Shown: positions 6,815 to 15,330, counted from the first letter of the stretch. The stretch: 62,319 bases of DNA from Siphonobacter curvatus (GCF_002943425.1 NZ_PTRA01000011.1:549-62867), one strand, 5' to 3'. Notes: a model not told the origin generated them from the sequence alone. Translations and numbers: made by a program.

Positions 6815-8002
6815 ATGAAGTTCTTTTCCGCCGTTTTCTTAGTTATAGCTCTGTGTTGCGCATTCAGTGCCTGTAAAAAAGACAATTCTCCTGTTGAAGT
6901 CGAAGCCGAACCTGCTACCAATCAAACGGTTTTCATGTCTGATTTCGATGGTGGAATTTATGCGTTCAATGCCCAGACCGGAGAAGCCTTGTGGGAAAAA
7001 CATGTTGATAATGCAGTCCGTGATGGTTTTGTGGTCACCAATAAGCTAGCTTATGTGCCTAAGCATGATGATTCCATTGAGGCTTATGACGTGAATACAG
7101 GTGAGATGAAATGGCAGGTGAAGCTGGAGGAAGCCAGTTTCTTTTCAAACAATGTGATCGTTATTGACGGCATCCTCTGTACGAGTGGACATAATTACTT
7201 AATCGGATTGGATGCTACTACGGGTCAGCAAAAGTGGCGAGTCAATTCGTTTTCAGGGGGGAATCTTTACGCGAAGGACGGCATGCTCTATGTGGAATCA
7301 GGCCCCGAGTTAACGGCCATCGAGGCATCCAGCGGCTCTATTAAATGGCGGCTGGCTCATGAGAAGTACCCTCAAGTACCCTATTGGATGGATGAAACCC
7401 TCTACGGGTATGCTACGGTAAGTGAGAGAGACTCTTCCAGCTACCAACATCCCTTTAAGATTCATCCGTTCATTATTTCATTTGATTTAAAGAAAGGAAC
7501 GCTTGCCTTAAACCAAAGAATTCCGGATAAGTATCATCCGGGTCGACTATTTGCTACCTCTCCTGATCGAGTGTTTATTAGTTACGGAGCCACCTCACCG
7601 GGCCGTCTGAGCTCCTGGTCAAAGAAAGGAATGGAACTGATGTGGGATGTACCCATAACGCTAGCTATAGGCTTTCCTAGCCCTTTCTATTCCCAATCCT
7701 ACTTATATACGGGAAATGAACAGGGCATTCTGTATCGAATCAGTGAGAAGTCAGGCGAATTCCAGGAACTATGTCGGCTCCCTGGTAGAATTGGATCGAG
7801 CCCGGTGGTTGCTAACGGTGTAATCTATGTAGGGAGCGGTGATACAGAAACCGTAGTAGAGCAATTGTATGCCATTGAAGAGGCAACTGGTAAAGTCAAG
7901 TGGTCTGTTCCTATCAAAGGGTGGATCGCCAAGGTATCTCCGGTAGTGCTTGATTCCAACGGTAAGATGCATTACTATTCCGCGTCTGCAATGCCAAAAT
8001 GA
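6815..8002 (+). CDS. PQQ-like beta-propeller lipoprotein
   Basis: 395 residues with a lipoprotein signal 'MKFFSAVFLVIALCCAFSAC'. At least five blade motifs of the PQQ/WD-like type repeat A-x-(D/N)-x-x-(T/S)-G-x-x-x-W: 'FNAQTGEALWEK', 'YDVNTGEMKWQV', 'LDATTGQQKWRV', 'IEASSGSIKWRL' and 'IEEATGKVKWSV'. These build a BamB-like propeller used for protein binding or, with cofactor, dehydrogenase activity. No catalytic residues for a dehydrogenase can be assigned, so a binding or scaffold role is more likely. It has its own promoter and no obvious operon partner. Confidence 0.8.
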   Translation: MKFFSAVFLVIALCCAFSACKKDNSPVEVEAEPATNQTVFMSDFDGGIYAFNAQTGEALWEKHVDNAVRDGFVVTNKLAYVPKHDDSIEAYDVNTGEMKWQVKLEEASFFSNNVIVIDGILCTSGHNYLIGLDATTGQQKWRVNSFSGGNLYAKDGMLYVESGPELTAIEASSGSIKWRLAHEKYPQVPYWMDETLYGYATVSERDSSSYQHPFKIHPFIISFDLKKGTLALNQRIPDKYHPGRLFATSPDRVFISYGATSPGRLSSWSKKGMELMWDVPITLAIGFPSPFYSQSYLYTGNEQGILYRISEKSGEFQELCRLPGRIGSSPVVANGVIYVGSGDTETVVEQLYAIEEATGKVKWSVPIKGWIAKVSPVVLDSNGKMHYYSASAMPK

Positions 8003-8450
8003 TAGGATCGAGTGACGCAAGTGCTGAAAGTGACGCTCAAACAAAATCTTTTTTCGTGGAGCTGATGAGGCAGTAGGTCTATACTAAAAGGGTTATTGCC
8101 TGTAAATCAAGCGTGTAACTTTTAAGTGAAATGCTTAATGGTGGGGTGTAGCCAAAATTGGCGACTCCCAGAGTGTCAAAAGTGCCACAAATGCCATACA
8201 CTATTTATGATCGTAGTTTATGGGAATGACAATAATGCCAGGAATGCCAATAGTGTTACACCTTTTGATAGCAAGAGGGAGATAGGTCCTATTCAAACCA
8301 ATATTTTCTGACGTGAGCAATTGCACCAGACGACTTTTGTCAGTTTAGTCGGCACCCCCTTGGCGTATTTTGATGAAATTTCCCGACTCTTCTCCCCTCT
8401 TCCTCTCGTTCGCAGATAAGCCTCTAAAATCGGATGTTATGCAAATAAAG
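8003..8450. other. Non-coding spacer between the PQQ lipoprotein and tRNA-Asn
   Basis: No convincing gene. It contains an imperfect inverted repeat with ACACTATT (8198-8205) and AATAGTGT (8249-8256) and outer TCAAAAG / CTTTTGA stretches, plus several short 'aatgcca' repeats. The short ORF at 8126-8311 has poor composition and is not called. Confidence 0.4.
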
Positions 8451-8483
8451 CAAAAAGCCACTTACGTGTGACCGTAAGTGGCT
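8451..8483 (-). terminator. Terminator of tRNA-Asn
   Basis: Perfect 11-bp stem AGCCACTTACG / CGTAAGTGGCT (8456-8466 with 8473-8483), followed on the minus strand by TTTTTG. It lies 11 nt past the tRNA 3' end. Confidence 0.85.
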
Positions 8484-8493
8484 GACTTTGAAG

Positions 8494-8567
8494 CTCCCGA
8501 AGCTGGGCTCGAACCAGCGACCCTCTGATTAACAGTCAGATGCTCTAACCGACTGAGCTATTCGGGA
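8494..8567 (-). tRNA. tRNA-Asn (anticodon GTT)
   Basis: Cloverleaf on the minus strand: acceptor TCCCGAA pairs with TTCGGGA, anticodon stem CTGAC/GTCAG-like around loop TGTTAAT with anticodon GTT, T-arm GGTTCGAGCCC, discriminator G. CCA is not encoded. Its 3' end faces the accessory region to the left. Confidence 0.92.
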
Positions 8568-8634
8568 CTGCGTTGAAAGCGAGTGCAAAACTAAGGCATC
8601 AAACAGCCGAACGCAAGTATTTTGTGAAAAAAAA

Positions 8635-9036
8635 TTAATTAAATGTTCCGCGAGCGTGTGTATACTGGTCGTATTGCTCCTGGTATTTTCTTCTAAACTC
8701 CAGAGGATCACTGATTCGCGTGAAAACCTGGCGGGTTTCTCCCGTACCGTGAATTGAAACCGTTCCGAAGCCTAGCATCCGTCCCCAGATGCTCTGATCG
8801 ACCTGAATGCTTTCTACTTTGTTCAAGTTTAACTCAATCGTTTCGCGAGAGATGAAACCCGTTTTAATCACCAACCGTTTGTTGGTAATTACAAATTCGT
8901 CGGACGAACGCTTGATCCAGGCTGCGATAGTAAGTGTAAATAACGAAGCCCAGGTAAAGAAAATAGTCCAGTGATAAGTGGTTTCAAACACAACCTGCTC
9001 GTCTTTGATCAGGTGATTGTTTACGTAGCTACCCAT
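8635..9036 (-). CDS. Membrane-anchored bacterial PH-domain protein (bPH2/YdbT-like)
   Basis: 133 residues. A hydrophobic segment 'YHWTIFFTWASLFTLTIAAW' is followed by the bPH2 signature: 'DEFVITNKRLVIKTGFISRE', then 'IELNLNKVESIQVDQSIWGR' and 'LGFGTVSIHGTGE'. These match DUF304/YdbS-YdbT-type domains throughout. The molecular role of such single-domain proteins is not established. It stands alone between tRNA-Asn and rsmG on the same strand, with its own -7 box at 9076-9083. Confidence 0.8.
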   Translation of the reverse strand: MGSYVNNHLIKDEQVVFETTYHWTIFFTWASLFTLTIAAWIKRSSDEFVITNKRLVIKTGFISRETIELNLNKVESIQVDQSIWGRMLGFGTVSIHGTGETRQVFTRISDPLEFRRKYQEQYDQYTHARGTFN

Positions 9037-9075
9037 ACTATTCTGTTGTTTTTTGTAATGAGGATGTTTGCCCTA

Positions 9076-9083
9076 CAAAAGTA
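9076..9083 (-). promoter_or_regulatory. -7 box (TACTTTTG) of the PH-domain gene
   Basis: Minus-strand TAnnTTTG match, about 40 nt upstream of the start codon at 9036. No clear -33 TTTG is visible. Confidence 0.4.
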
Positions 9084-9127
9084 GAGGGGAATGCTTCTGG
9101 TTCAGTACGTTGCCTAAAAATCTAGTG

Positions 9128-9751
9128 CTAGAAAGGTACGTATACGACTTTCTTGGTCTCAAAAAACTCTTCCGTGAAATAATCGGACAGCTCATAGACC
9201 GTCGTTTTCTTTCCCAGTTCCTGAAGTTCCTCGGTTAAGTCTCCCCCTTTCAGGTATAAAATTCCGTTCTTGAGATCGTTAAACTGGTTTTTATGGACTT
9301 TCGTCTTCACCCAGCCGTAGAAAGGCTTTAGTCGTGTTACGGCCCGGCTCACGATAAAATCGTACGCCGCCGCGGGGACCAGTTCCGCCCGTTTTTGCTC
9401 CGCCCGCAGATTGGTCAGTCCAATGGCCTTGGACACTTCTTCTACAACGCGAATTTTCTTGCCAATACTGTCCACCAGATGAAATTGCGAATCGGGGAAC
9501 AGAATCGCTAGCGGAACACCCGGAAAACCGCCTCCCGTGCCTACGTCCAGAATCTCGGTCATGGGCTTGAACGGCATCACCTTCGCAATGCCTAGTGAAT
9601 GTAGAATGTGCCGTTCGTAGAGGTTATCCACATCCTGCCGGGATACCACGTTGATCTGTTCGTTCCAGAACCGATACAATTCACCCAGTTGCCCAAATTG
9701 TTCTTCCTGCCGGGGCGTCAGGTCAGGAAAGTATTTTTTTATGATTTCCAT
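9128..9751 (-). CDS. rsmG: 16S rRNA (guanine527-N7)-methyltransferase RsmG
   Basis: 207 residues from the ATG at 9751 (MEIIKKYFP); an ATG five codons upstream is possible. RsmG methylates N7 of G527 in the 530 loop of 16S rRNA using SAM. Visible signatures: N-terminal 'FWNEQINVVSRQD', 'ERHILHSLGIAKV', SAM-binding 'EILDVGTGGGFPGVPLAILF', 'LVDSIGKKIRVVEEV' and 'DFIVSRAVTRLKPF'. Length fits the family. It precedes no obvious partner gene; the glycosyltransferase upstream is 65 nt away on the same strand. Confidence 0.95.
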   Translation of the reverse strand: MEIIKKYFPDLTPRQEEQFGQLGELYRFWNEQINVVSRQDVDNLYERHILHSLGIAKVMPFKPMTEILDVGTGGGFPGVPLAILFPDSQFHLVDSIGKKIRVVEEVSKAIGLTNLRAEQKRAELVPAAAYDFIVSRAVTRLKPFYGWVKTKVHKNQFNDLKNGILYLKGGDLTEELQELGKKTTVYELSDYFTEEFFETKKVVYVPF

Positions 9752-9816
9752 GAGATTAATAATCAAAATATAGATCGTAAAATGCGTCAGGACTTAGCCT
9801 AAATCCGGCCTTCCGC

Positions 9817-10935
9817 TCATTTCCAGGTAATTTTCTTCTTGAAAAAAGTAGATACAAAGCCCATTCCAAGTAGATACCACGTTAGCAGGCCGTCCATAAC
9901 TGGAATCATACCGGAGCTAAGCCGATTGCCTAGTCTTTGGTTAACCCGGCCCCAAAGGTACCAGACTCCCAGCGTACGCAAAGCAAAGATACCACCCGTC
10001 CAGGCCAGCATTTCGGTATTTCGCTCCCATAGGAAATAAACGAAATTTCCCAGAAACAATACCCAGCAGGCCAGATGGGAGAAAGCCAGTAAACCCAACA
10101 GCAACTGATCCCGTCGTTTGTAGTGCCCGCCTACCGATACATGTCGCCGTTTCTGGTGAAACCACGCCGCCCAGCTCTGCTTGGGAATGGAGTGCGTAAA
10201 ACTGTCGGGATGTAGGCATACGGCTGTGTTGGAAGCCGTGGCCGCTTTGTTGATAAACAGATCATCGTCACCTCCCAGCACGTTCAGAAATCCGTTGAAA
10301 CCCTTATGCTTCAGAAAGAGCGATTTTCGGTACAACAGATTTCGGCCTACCCCCATATACGGATGTCCGGCCAGAGCGAAGGAAACGTATTGCAGAGCCG
10401 TATAAAAGGTTTCAAACTGAATGAACGTATTGAGAAAGCCCGGCTCCTGCTGGTAGGGAGAAAACCCCAGTACAATTTCTTTGTCCGCACGCAGTTGCGA
10501 AACCATATGCTGGATCCACCGTGGGGAGGCTGGACGGCAATCCGCATCCGTTAGTAAAATGATTTCGTGCGTAGCCGCCTGGATGCCCCGCGTAAGGGCG
10601 TATTTCTTCGAAGCAATGTGAGCGGGCGTATGGTCGATATGGATCACCCGCAGGCGTTCGTAAGCCTCACATTCGAGCTTCAGAAACGGAAAGGTCCCAT
10701 CGGCGGACTTGTCGTTGACAATAATGATCTCAAACGTTTCGTACTGCTGGGCATGTAGGATCGGAATCAGTTCCCGTAGATTCTCCAGTTCATTCCAGGC
10801 ACAAACGACCACCGAAACGCCGGGAAGGCTTTCAGAGATAGCATTTGGTATCATATAAAAGGCCGTTTTCGAAAAAATCAGCAGGTAGAGCAACTGAATT
10901 CCAACGGCAATACCCAAAAGAATGAAAGCAATCAC
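9817..10935 (-). CDS. Family 2 glycosyltransferase, membrane-anchored
   Basis: 372 residues. An N-terminal TM helix is followed by a GT-A fold: 'VSVVVCAWNELENL' (nucleotide-binding start), 'FEIIIVNDKSADGT', the DxD-type 'LLTDADCRP', the acceptor-side 'LGGDDDLFINKAA' and 'FHQKRRHVSVGGHYKR', equivalent to the QxxRW motif of processive GT2 enzymes. Two to three C-terminal TM helices include 'LLLGLLAFSHLACWVLFLGN'. It probably transfers a sugar to a lipid or polysaccharide acceptor at the inner membrane; substrate unknown. Divergent from tgt. Confidence 0.85.
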   Translation of the reverse strand: MIAFILLGIAVGIQLLYLLIFSKTAFYMIPNAISESLPGVSVVVCAWNELENLRELIPILHAQQYETFEIIIVNDKSADGTFPFLKLECEAYERLRVIHIDHTPAHIASKKYALTRGIQAATHEIILLTDADCRPASPRWIQHMVSQLRADKEIVLGFSPYQQEPGFLNTFIQFETFYTALQYVSFALAGHPYMGVGRNLLYRKSLFLKHKGFNGFLNVLGGDDDLFINKAATASNTAVCLHPDSFTHSIPKQSWAAWFHQKRRHVSVGGHYKRRDQLLLGLLAFSHLACWVLFLGNFVYFLWERNTEMLAWTGGIFALRTLGVWYLWGRVNQRLGNRLSSGMIPVMDGLLTWYLLGMGFVSTFFKKKITWK

Positions 10936-11019
10936 GGGAGGGTGTCTGTCAAAGCGGCCGCAAAAATAAGCGTTTCTTACGGAATTCGTAAGAAACTAGG
11001 GTGGCCCCCTGATTGTTAG

Positions 11020-11027
11020 TACCTTTG
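11020..11027 (+). promoter_or_regulatory. -7 box (TACCTTTG) of tgt
   Basis: Exact TAnnTTTG match 21 nt before the tgt start codon. No clear -33 element. Confidence 0.45.
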
Positions 11028-11048
11028 CGTTTTTTTAGGAAGAAGCAT

Positions 11049-12176
11049 ATGCAGTTTGAAGTCATAAAACAGGATCAAAAGGCTCGGGCCGGAACGATTC
11101 AGACCGATCACGGTACGATTGAAACCCCGATTTTTATGCCCGTAGGAACGGTGGCGAGTGTAAAGGCGGTGCATCAACGGGAATTGAAGGAAGACATTAA
11201 GGCCCAGATCATTCTGGGAAATACGTACCACCTGTACCTGCGACCCGGCTTGGAGGTACTGGAACAGGCGGGCGGTTTGCATAAATTTAACGGTTGGGAT
11301 CGGCCCATCCTGACGGATTCGGGTGGTTTTCAGGTTTACTCGCTGGCGGGTACGGGACGCAAGATTGACGAAGCGGGTGTGAAATTCAAATCGCACATCG
11401 ACGGTTCTACGCACGTCTTTACGCCCGAAAGCGTTATGGACATTCAGCGGACCATCGGGGCCGATTTCGTGATGGCCTTCGACGAGTGTACGCCCTATCC
11501 CTGCGATTACGGGTACGCCCGCCGCTCAATGGAATTGACGCACCGCTGGCTGCAACGCTGCTGCGATCGCTTCGATACAACGGAGCCCAAATATGGTCAC
11601 TCGCAGGCCCTTTTTCCAATTGTTCAGGGTAGTACGTATCCGGACTTACGACGACAATCGGCGGAGTTTATTGCTTCGCTGGGACGGGAAGGAAATGCCA
11701 TTGGTGGGCTTTCGGTGGGTGAACCCGCCGAGGATATGTACGAAATGACCGACCTGGTTTGCTCCATTCTGCCGCAGGACAAACCCCGCTACCTAATGGG
11801 CGTGGGTACGCCGGCGAACATCCTCGAAAGTATTGCTCTGGGTATCGATATGATGGACTGTGTACTGCCCACTCGCAACGCCCGGCACGGCATTTTGTAC
11901 ACGACGCAGGGAATTATCAACATCAAAAACGAGAAGTGGCGGAAAGATTTTAGCCCCATCGATGAAGGACTGGGTGGATACACCAGCACGTTTTATTCCA
12001 AAGCGTACCTGCGACATTTATTCAAATCCGACGAATTGCTGGGACCACAAATTGCGAGTGTGCATAATCTTACCTTTTATTTGTGGCTGGTGAAAGAAGC
12101 CCGCCTGCAAATCTTAAACGGTACGTATCTGCCCTGGAAAAACCAGATGGTAGAACAGATCATGCGGCGTTTGTAA
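11049..12176 (+). CDS. tgt: tRNA-guanine transglycosylase (queuine/preQ1 insertion)
   Basis: 375 residues from the ATG at 11049 (MQFEVIKQ). TGT swaps guanine at position 34 of GUN-anticodon tRNAs for preQ1 in the queuosine pathway. Motifs: 'GNTYHLYLRPG', 'ILTDSGGFQVYSL' with Asp90, 'GGLSVGEP' and 'DMMDCVLPTRNARHG' with the nucleophilic Asp and tRNA-contact Arg residues. The C-terminal zinc motif CxCxxC of the E. coli and Zymomonas enzymes is replaced by 'DEGLGGYTSTFYSKAYL'; only the later His of 'SVHNLTFYLWL' remains. The rest is intact, so the enzyme is probably active without the usual zinc. Confidence 0.96.
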   Translation: MQFEVIKQDQKARAGTIQTDHGTIETPIFMPVGTVASVKAVHQRELKEDIKAQIILGNTYHLYLRPGLEVLEQAGGLHKFNGWDRPILTDSGGFQVYSLAGTGRKIDEAGVKFKSHIDGSTHVFTPESVMDIQRTIGADFVMAFDECTPYPCDYGYARRSMELTHRWLQRCCDRFDTTEPKYGHSQALFPIVQGSTYPDLRRQSAEFIASLGREGNAIGGLSVGEPAEDMYEMTDLVCSILPQDKPRYLMGVGTPANILESIALGIDMMDCVLPTRNARHGILYTTQGIINIKNEKWRKDFSPIDEGLGGYTSTFYSKAYLRHLFKSDELLGPQIASVHNLTFYLWLVKEARLQILNGTYLPWKNQMVEQIMRRL

Positions 12177-12258
12177 GGGTGAATCTTTTCCCAAAACGAA
12201 ACAGGAAGGATGCATTCATCGTATATCTGCTAACGTCTGCCTCCTTTCTATAAAACGG

Positions 12259-12287
12259 TTGAGCAACGGAATTAACTTCTATTTTTG
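12259..12287 (+). promoter_or_regulatory. Promoter of the OmpA-family gene
   Basis: TTG (12259-12261), 18 nt, TATTTTTG (12280-12287). Predicted start near 12294, leaving a leader of about 54 nt. Confidence 0.5.
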
Positions 12288-12347
12288 CGACGCCTGATGT
12301 TAACTTATCAACCTGGGAATTGTCAGCAATTCCATTAAAATGAGCTT

Positions 12348-13841
12348 ATGAGAAGTATACGCTGTCTGTCTTTAGTCGTACTTACGGGAATGCTAGCCGG
12401 GAACGCCGGAGCTCAAACCGACCCTTACCGTCCCAATGCGTTATACGAAGGTCCAAATAAGCTGAATACGTGGTCCATAAGCGTACGCGGTGGATCGCCC
12501 CAGTTTTACGGAGACTTACGGGAGTACGATTTTTGGCCAGCTCCGCACCCGAAAGAATACCGCCCAGCCTCGGAACGGGGGGCCGTAGGTTTTGGACTGG
12601 ATGTGAATAAACAGCTTTCGCACCTATTTGGAGCCAGTCTGAAGCTCGATGCGGGTAATCTTCGCGGAGCTAAAAGCCGGATTTATAACTCGTATTTCCG
12701 GGCCGAATACTTCCAGACCGCTTTGGTAGGAAACATCAACATGAAAAGCCTGCTGTTTGGTCCCCGCAAACTGAATCGCTGGAAGATTGACCTGCACGCT
12801 GGTTTTGGGGTGTTATGGTTTAAATCTACGGCTTACGAAATCGGAACGGGTCGCATCAAGCGGATGTCGAATATTACGCAGGAAATCGTCGATAGGGATG
12901 GGCCCAACGGACCCTACGCGGGTCTGGACGTATCTCCCAAGAAGCGCTCCAATGCGGTGGTATTTCCCGTTGGACTTGCCATTGCCTACGAACTTTCGCC
13001 CCGATTTGATATTGGTATTGATTTCGTCCTGAATAACGTCAATACGGAAAAACTGGATGCTACCGTTGGGGGCGACAACACCAGTATGTACGATCGGGCG
13101 GGTAATCGCGGAAACATTCAGGATTACAAACGCGGAAATTCCGACCTGGATAAATTCGCCACGCCTTACCTGACGCTGACGTACAAGTTTGGAAAAAATG
13201 CGATCAAGGTAGGTCGTGACAAGGTTTGGGATTCGGCGAAAGGCACTTATAACCTGCGGTACACCGATCCTCGCCTGCTGTATAAGCCGGAGAGAATTCT
13301 TAGCATGTCGGAAATCGATTCGATTGCCAAAGCCAACCGGCCCAAGGACATCGATCCTCGCCTGTTGATCGATTCGGATAATGATGGCGTATCGGATTAC
13401 TTTGACAAACAACCAGATACGCCCGCAGGTAGCATCGTTTCCGGAGCGGGGGTTGCCATTGATTTCGAGCAAATCGTTAACTCACTGACGCCGGGTCAGG
13501 CCTGTCTGGAAATTTTTGCCAACGTGAATTTTGATTCCGACAAGAGCGTCATTCGACCCGAGTATAACGAAATGTTAACGCGTATCGTCGAGCTGCTCAA
13601 TCGGACCAACTGTCGTCTGCAACTGACCGGTCACGCGGATCGTCGCTCTTCAGATCGCCATAACATTACCCTTTCTGAACGTCGGGTACAGGCCGTGAAA
13701 AACTACCTCATCAAAGCAGGGGTAGCGAATCCGAGCCGCATCCTTACCGAAGCGTACGGTGCCTTCAAACCGATTGGAGACAACACCACCAAACAAGGTC
13801 AGGAGAAAAACCGTCGGGTGGAATTACGATTCTTACCCTAA
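12348..13841 (+). CDS. OmpA-family outer-membrane protein with N-terminal beta-barrel
   Basis: 497 residues. The signal peptide ends 'LAGNAGAQTD'. Residues ~30-285 alternate like a beta-barrel and include 'FGASLKLDAGNLRGA'. A calcium-binding thrombospondin-3 type repeat 'DSDNDGVSDYFDKQPDTPAG' links to the C-terminal OmpA/MotB peptidoglycan-binding domain: 'NVNFDSDKSVIRPEYNEML', 'LQLTGHADRRSSDRHN', 'LSERRVQAVKNYLIKAGV' and the final 'KNRRVELRFLP'. It probably tethers the outer membrane to peptidoglycan. The gene ends three bases before a pair of DnaA boxes. Confidence 0.9.
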   Translation: MRSIRCLSLVVLTGMLAGNAGAQTDPYRPNALYEGPNKLNTWSISVRGGSPQFYGDLREYDFWPAPHPKEYRPASERGAVGFGLDVNKQLSHLFGASLKLDAGNLRGAKSRIYNSYFRAEYFQTALVGNINMKSLLFGPRKLNRWKIDLHAGFGVLWFKSTAYEIGTGRIKRMSNITQEIVDRDGPNGPYAGLDVSPKKRSNAVVFPVGLAIAYELSPRFDIGIDFVLNNVNTEKLDATVGGDNTSMYDRAGNRGNIQDYKRGNSDLDKFATPYLTLTYKFGKNAIKVGRDKVWDSAKGTYNLRYTDPRLLYKPERILSMSEIDSIAKANRPKDIDPRLLIDSDNDGVSDYFDKQPDTPAGSIVSGAGVAIDFEQIVNSLTPGQACLEIFANVNFDSDKSVIRPEYNEMLTRIVELLNRTNCRLQLTGHADRRSSDRHNITLSERRVQAVKNYLIKAGVANPSRILTEAYGAFKPIGDNTTKQGQEKNRRVELRFLP

Positions 13842-13843
13842 AA

Positions 13844-13912
13844 GTTATCCACATTACAACTGTGGATAACTGAAAAAAGGAAGCCTTTCGGGCTTCCTTT
13901 TTTTGTGGATAA
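13844..13912. promoter_or_regulatory. Cluster of three perfect DnaA boxes
   Basis: TTATCCACA at 13845-13853 (+) and its reverse complement TGTGGATAA at 13861-13869 and 13904-13912. The first two form an 11-bp perfect inverted repeat around a 7-nt loop. A 9-mer is expected about 0.5 times in a window this size, so three within 68 bp are not chance. It could be an origin-related, DnaA-titrating or DnaA-regulated site. Confidence 0.65.
13873..13903. terminator. Bidirectional terminator between the OmpA gene and serS
   Basis: 13-bp perfect stem: AAAAAAGGAAGCC (13873-13885) with GGCTTCCTTTTTT (13891-13903), 5-nt loop TTTCG. Lies between convergent genes and inside the DnaA-box cluster. Confidence 0.9.
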
Positions 13913-13924
13913 GTATAAACAATA

Positions 13925-15196
13925 CTACTGAATGGTATCGAACCCGCAGTACGGAACCAGTACCTCAGGAATGCGGATGCCTTCCGCAGACTGATTGTTT
14001 TCCAGCAAAGCAGCCAAGATACGTGGCAGAGCCAGAGCAGAGCCGTTCAACGTGTGCAACAATTGAGTCTTTCCATCCACCTTATACCGCAGTTTCAGAC
14101 GATTGGCCTGGTAGTTTTCGAAGTTAGACACAGAGCTACATTCCAGCCAGCGTTGCTGAGCCGCAGACCATACCTCGAAATCGTACGTCAATGCAGAGGT
14201 AAAGCTCATATCACCGCCACACAGGCGAATAATCCGGAAAGGTAAATTCAGCTTCTGTAACAAACCTTTTACGTGTTCCACCATTTCCTCCAGAGCCTGA
14301 TAAGATTCTTCGGGCTTGCGAATCTGTACCAATTCCACTTTGTCGAACTGGTGCAGACGGTTCAGACCGCGTACGTGGGCTCCCCAGCTACCAGCTTCCC
14401 GACGGAAGCAGGGCGTATAGGCCGTGTTTTTAACCGGAAGCTCCTGATCAGCTACAATGGTATCGCGGTAGATGTTCGTAATGGGTACTTCAGCCGTCGG
14501 AATCAGGTACAGATCATCGTCGCTGGCGTAGTACATCTGACCTTCCTTATCGGGTAGCTGTCCCGTACCAAAGCCTGACTCCTTATTGATCAGAATGGGC
14601 GGTTGAATCTCCAGATAACCAGCGTCCGCGGCTTCGTTCAGGAAAAAGTTAATCATGGCCCGTTGCAAACGAGCGGCTTTGCCCTTATACACCGGAAAAC
14701 CAGCTCCGGTGATTTTATTACCCAGCTCGAAATCAATGATGTCGTACTTCTTGATCAGCTCCCAGTGGGGCTGGGCATCATCGGCCAGTACGGGTTGCTC
14801 ACCCCAGGTGTACACTTCTACGTTTTCTTCGGGTGTACGGCCTTCCGGAACGCTTTCGTGAGGTAAGTTGGGCAACTTGACCAGTTCATCCTGTAACACG
14901 GATTCCGCCTGCCGCAGTTGTTCTTCCAGTTCTTTGGAACGGGTTTTCAACAGAGCCGTCTGTGCTTTCGCAGCCTCGGCTTCGTCTTTTTTGCCTTCTT
15001 TCATCAGGCCGCCAATCTGTTTGGCTAGGGCATTGGACTGGGCCAGCGTAGCATCGAGATCGGCCTGCGTTTCGCGGCGTTTCTGATCCAGCGTGAGCAA
15101 CTGCTCAATGGCGGCTTCGGGTTCTTTGAAGTACTTTTTCTTTAAACCGGCAATCGTTACTTCTTTATTTTCCCGGATGAAGTTGAGTTGTAACAT
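13925..15196 (-). CDS. serS: Seryl-tRNA synthetase
   Basis: 423 residues from the ATG at 15196 (MLQLNFIRENKE). Charges tRNA-Ser and tRNA-Sec with serine. The N-terminal antiparallel coiled-coil tRNA arm spans about residues 25-105 (rich in K, E, A, Q). The class II catalytic core has 'LIPTAEVPITNIYRD', motif 2 'FRREAGSWGAHVRGLNRLHQ' and motif 3 'LNGSALALPRILAALLENNQ'. Length is typical. The gene is monocistronic in appearance, with a strong shared terminator downstream. Confidence 0.97.
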   Translation of the reverse strand: MLQLNFIRENKEVTIAGLKKKYFKEPEAAIEQLLTLDQKRRETQADLDATLAQSNALAKQIGGLMKEGKKDEAEAAKAQTALLKTRSKELEEQLRQAESVLQDELVKLPNLPHESVPEGRTPEENVEVYTWGEQPVLADDAQPHWELIKKYDIIDFELGNKITGAGFPVYKGKAARLQRAMINFFLNEAADAGYLEIQPPILINKESGFGTGQLPDKEGQMYYASDDDLYLIPTAEVPITNIYRDTIVADQELPVKNTAYTPCFRREAGSWGAHVRGLNRLHQFDKVELVQIRKPEESYQALEEMVEHVKGLLQKLNLPFRIIRLCGGDMSFTSALTYDFEVWSAAQQRWLECSSVSNFENYQANRLKLRYKVDGKTQLLHTLNGSALALPRILAALLENNQSAEGIRIPEVLVPYCGFDTIQ

Positions 15197-15330
15197 AATC
15201 AAGTCGGCACAGGGCCATTAAAATCGTTTGGAATGACGAACAAAAACAACGCGGATGACACTGAATGCACTAAACGAATCTACGTTTAGGTTCGGCGTCA
15301 TCCGCGGTTGCTGCGTATCGCCTTAAAGGA

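Noticed and set aside
6615-6818. 67-aa ORF overlapping the PQQ lipoprotein start by ATGA
   Set aside because: GTG start, odd composition, and it contains the well-matched promoter (6754-6785) of the next gene.
8126-8311. 61-aa Cys-rich ORF
   Set aside because: Lies in repeat-like spacer, no start context, no plausible domain; the CxxC-like spacing comes from repeated 'aatgcca' DNA.
8494-8567. tRNA-Asn as proven attachment site of the recombinase element
   Set aside because: No second copy of the tRNA 3' end was found in the left part of the window; kept only as a low-interest hypothesis.
12813-13472. 219-aa ORF antisense to the OmpA-family gene
   Set aside because: Shadow frame of a gene with clear OmpA and TSP3 motifs.
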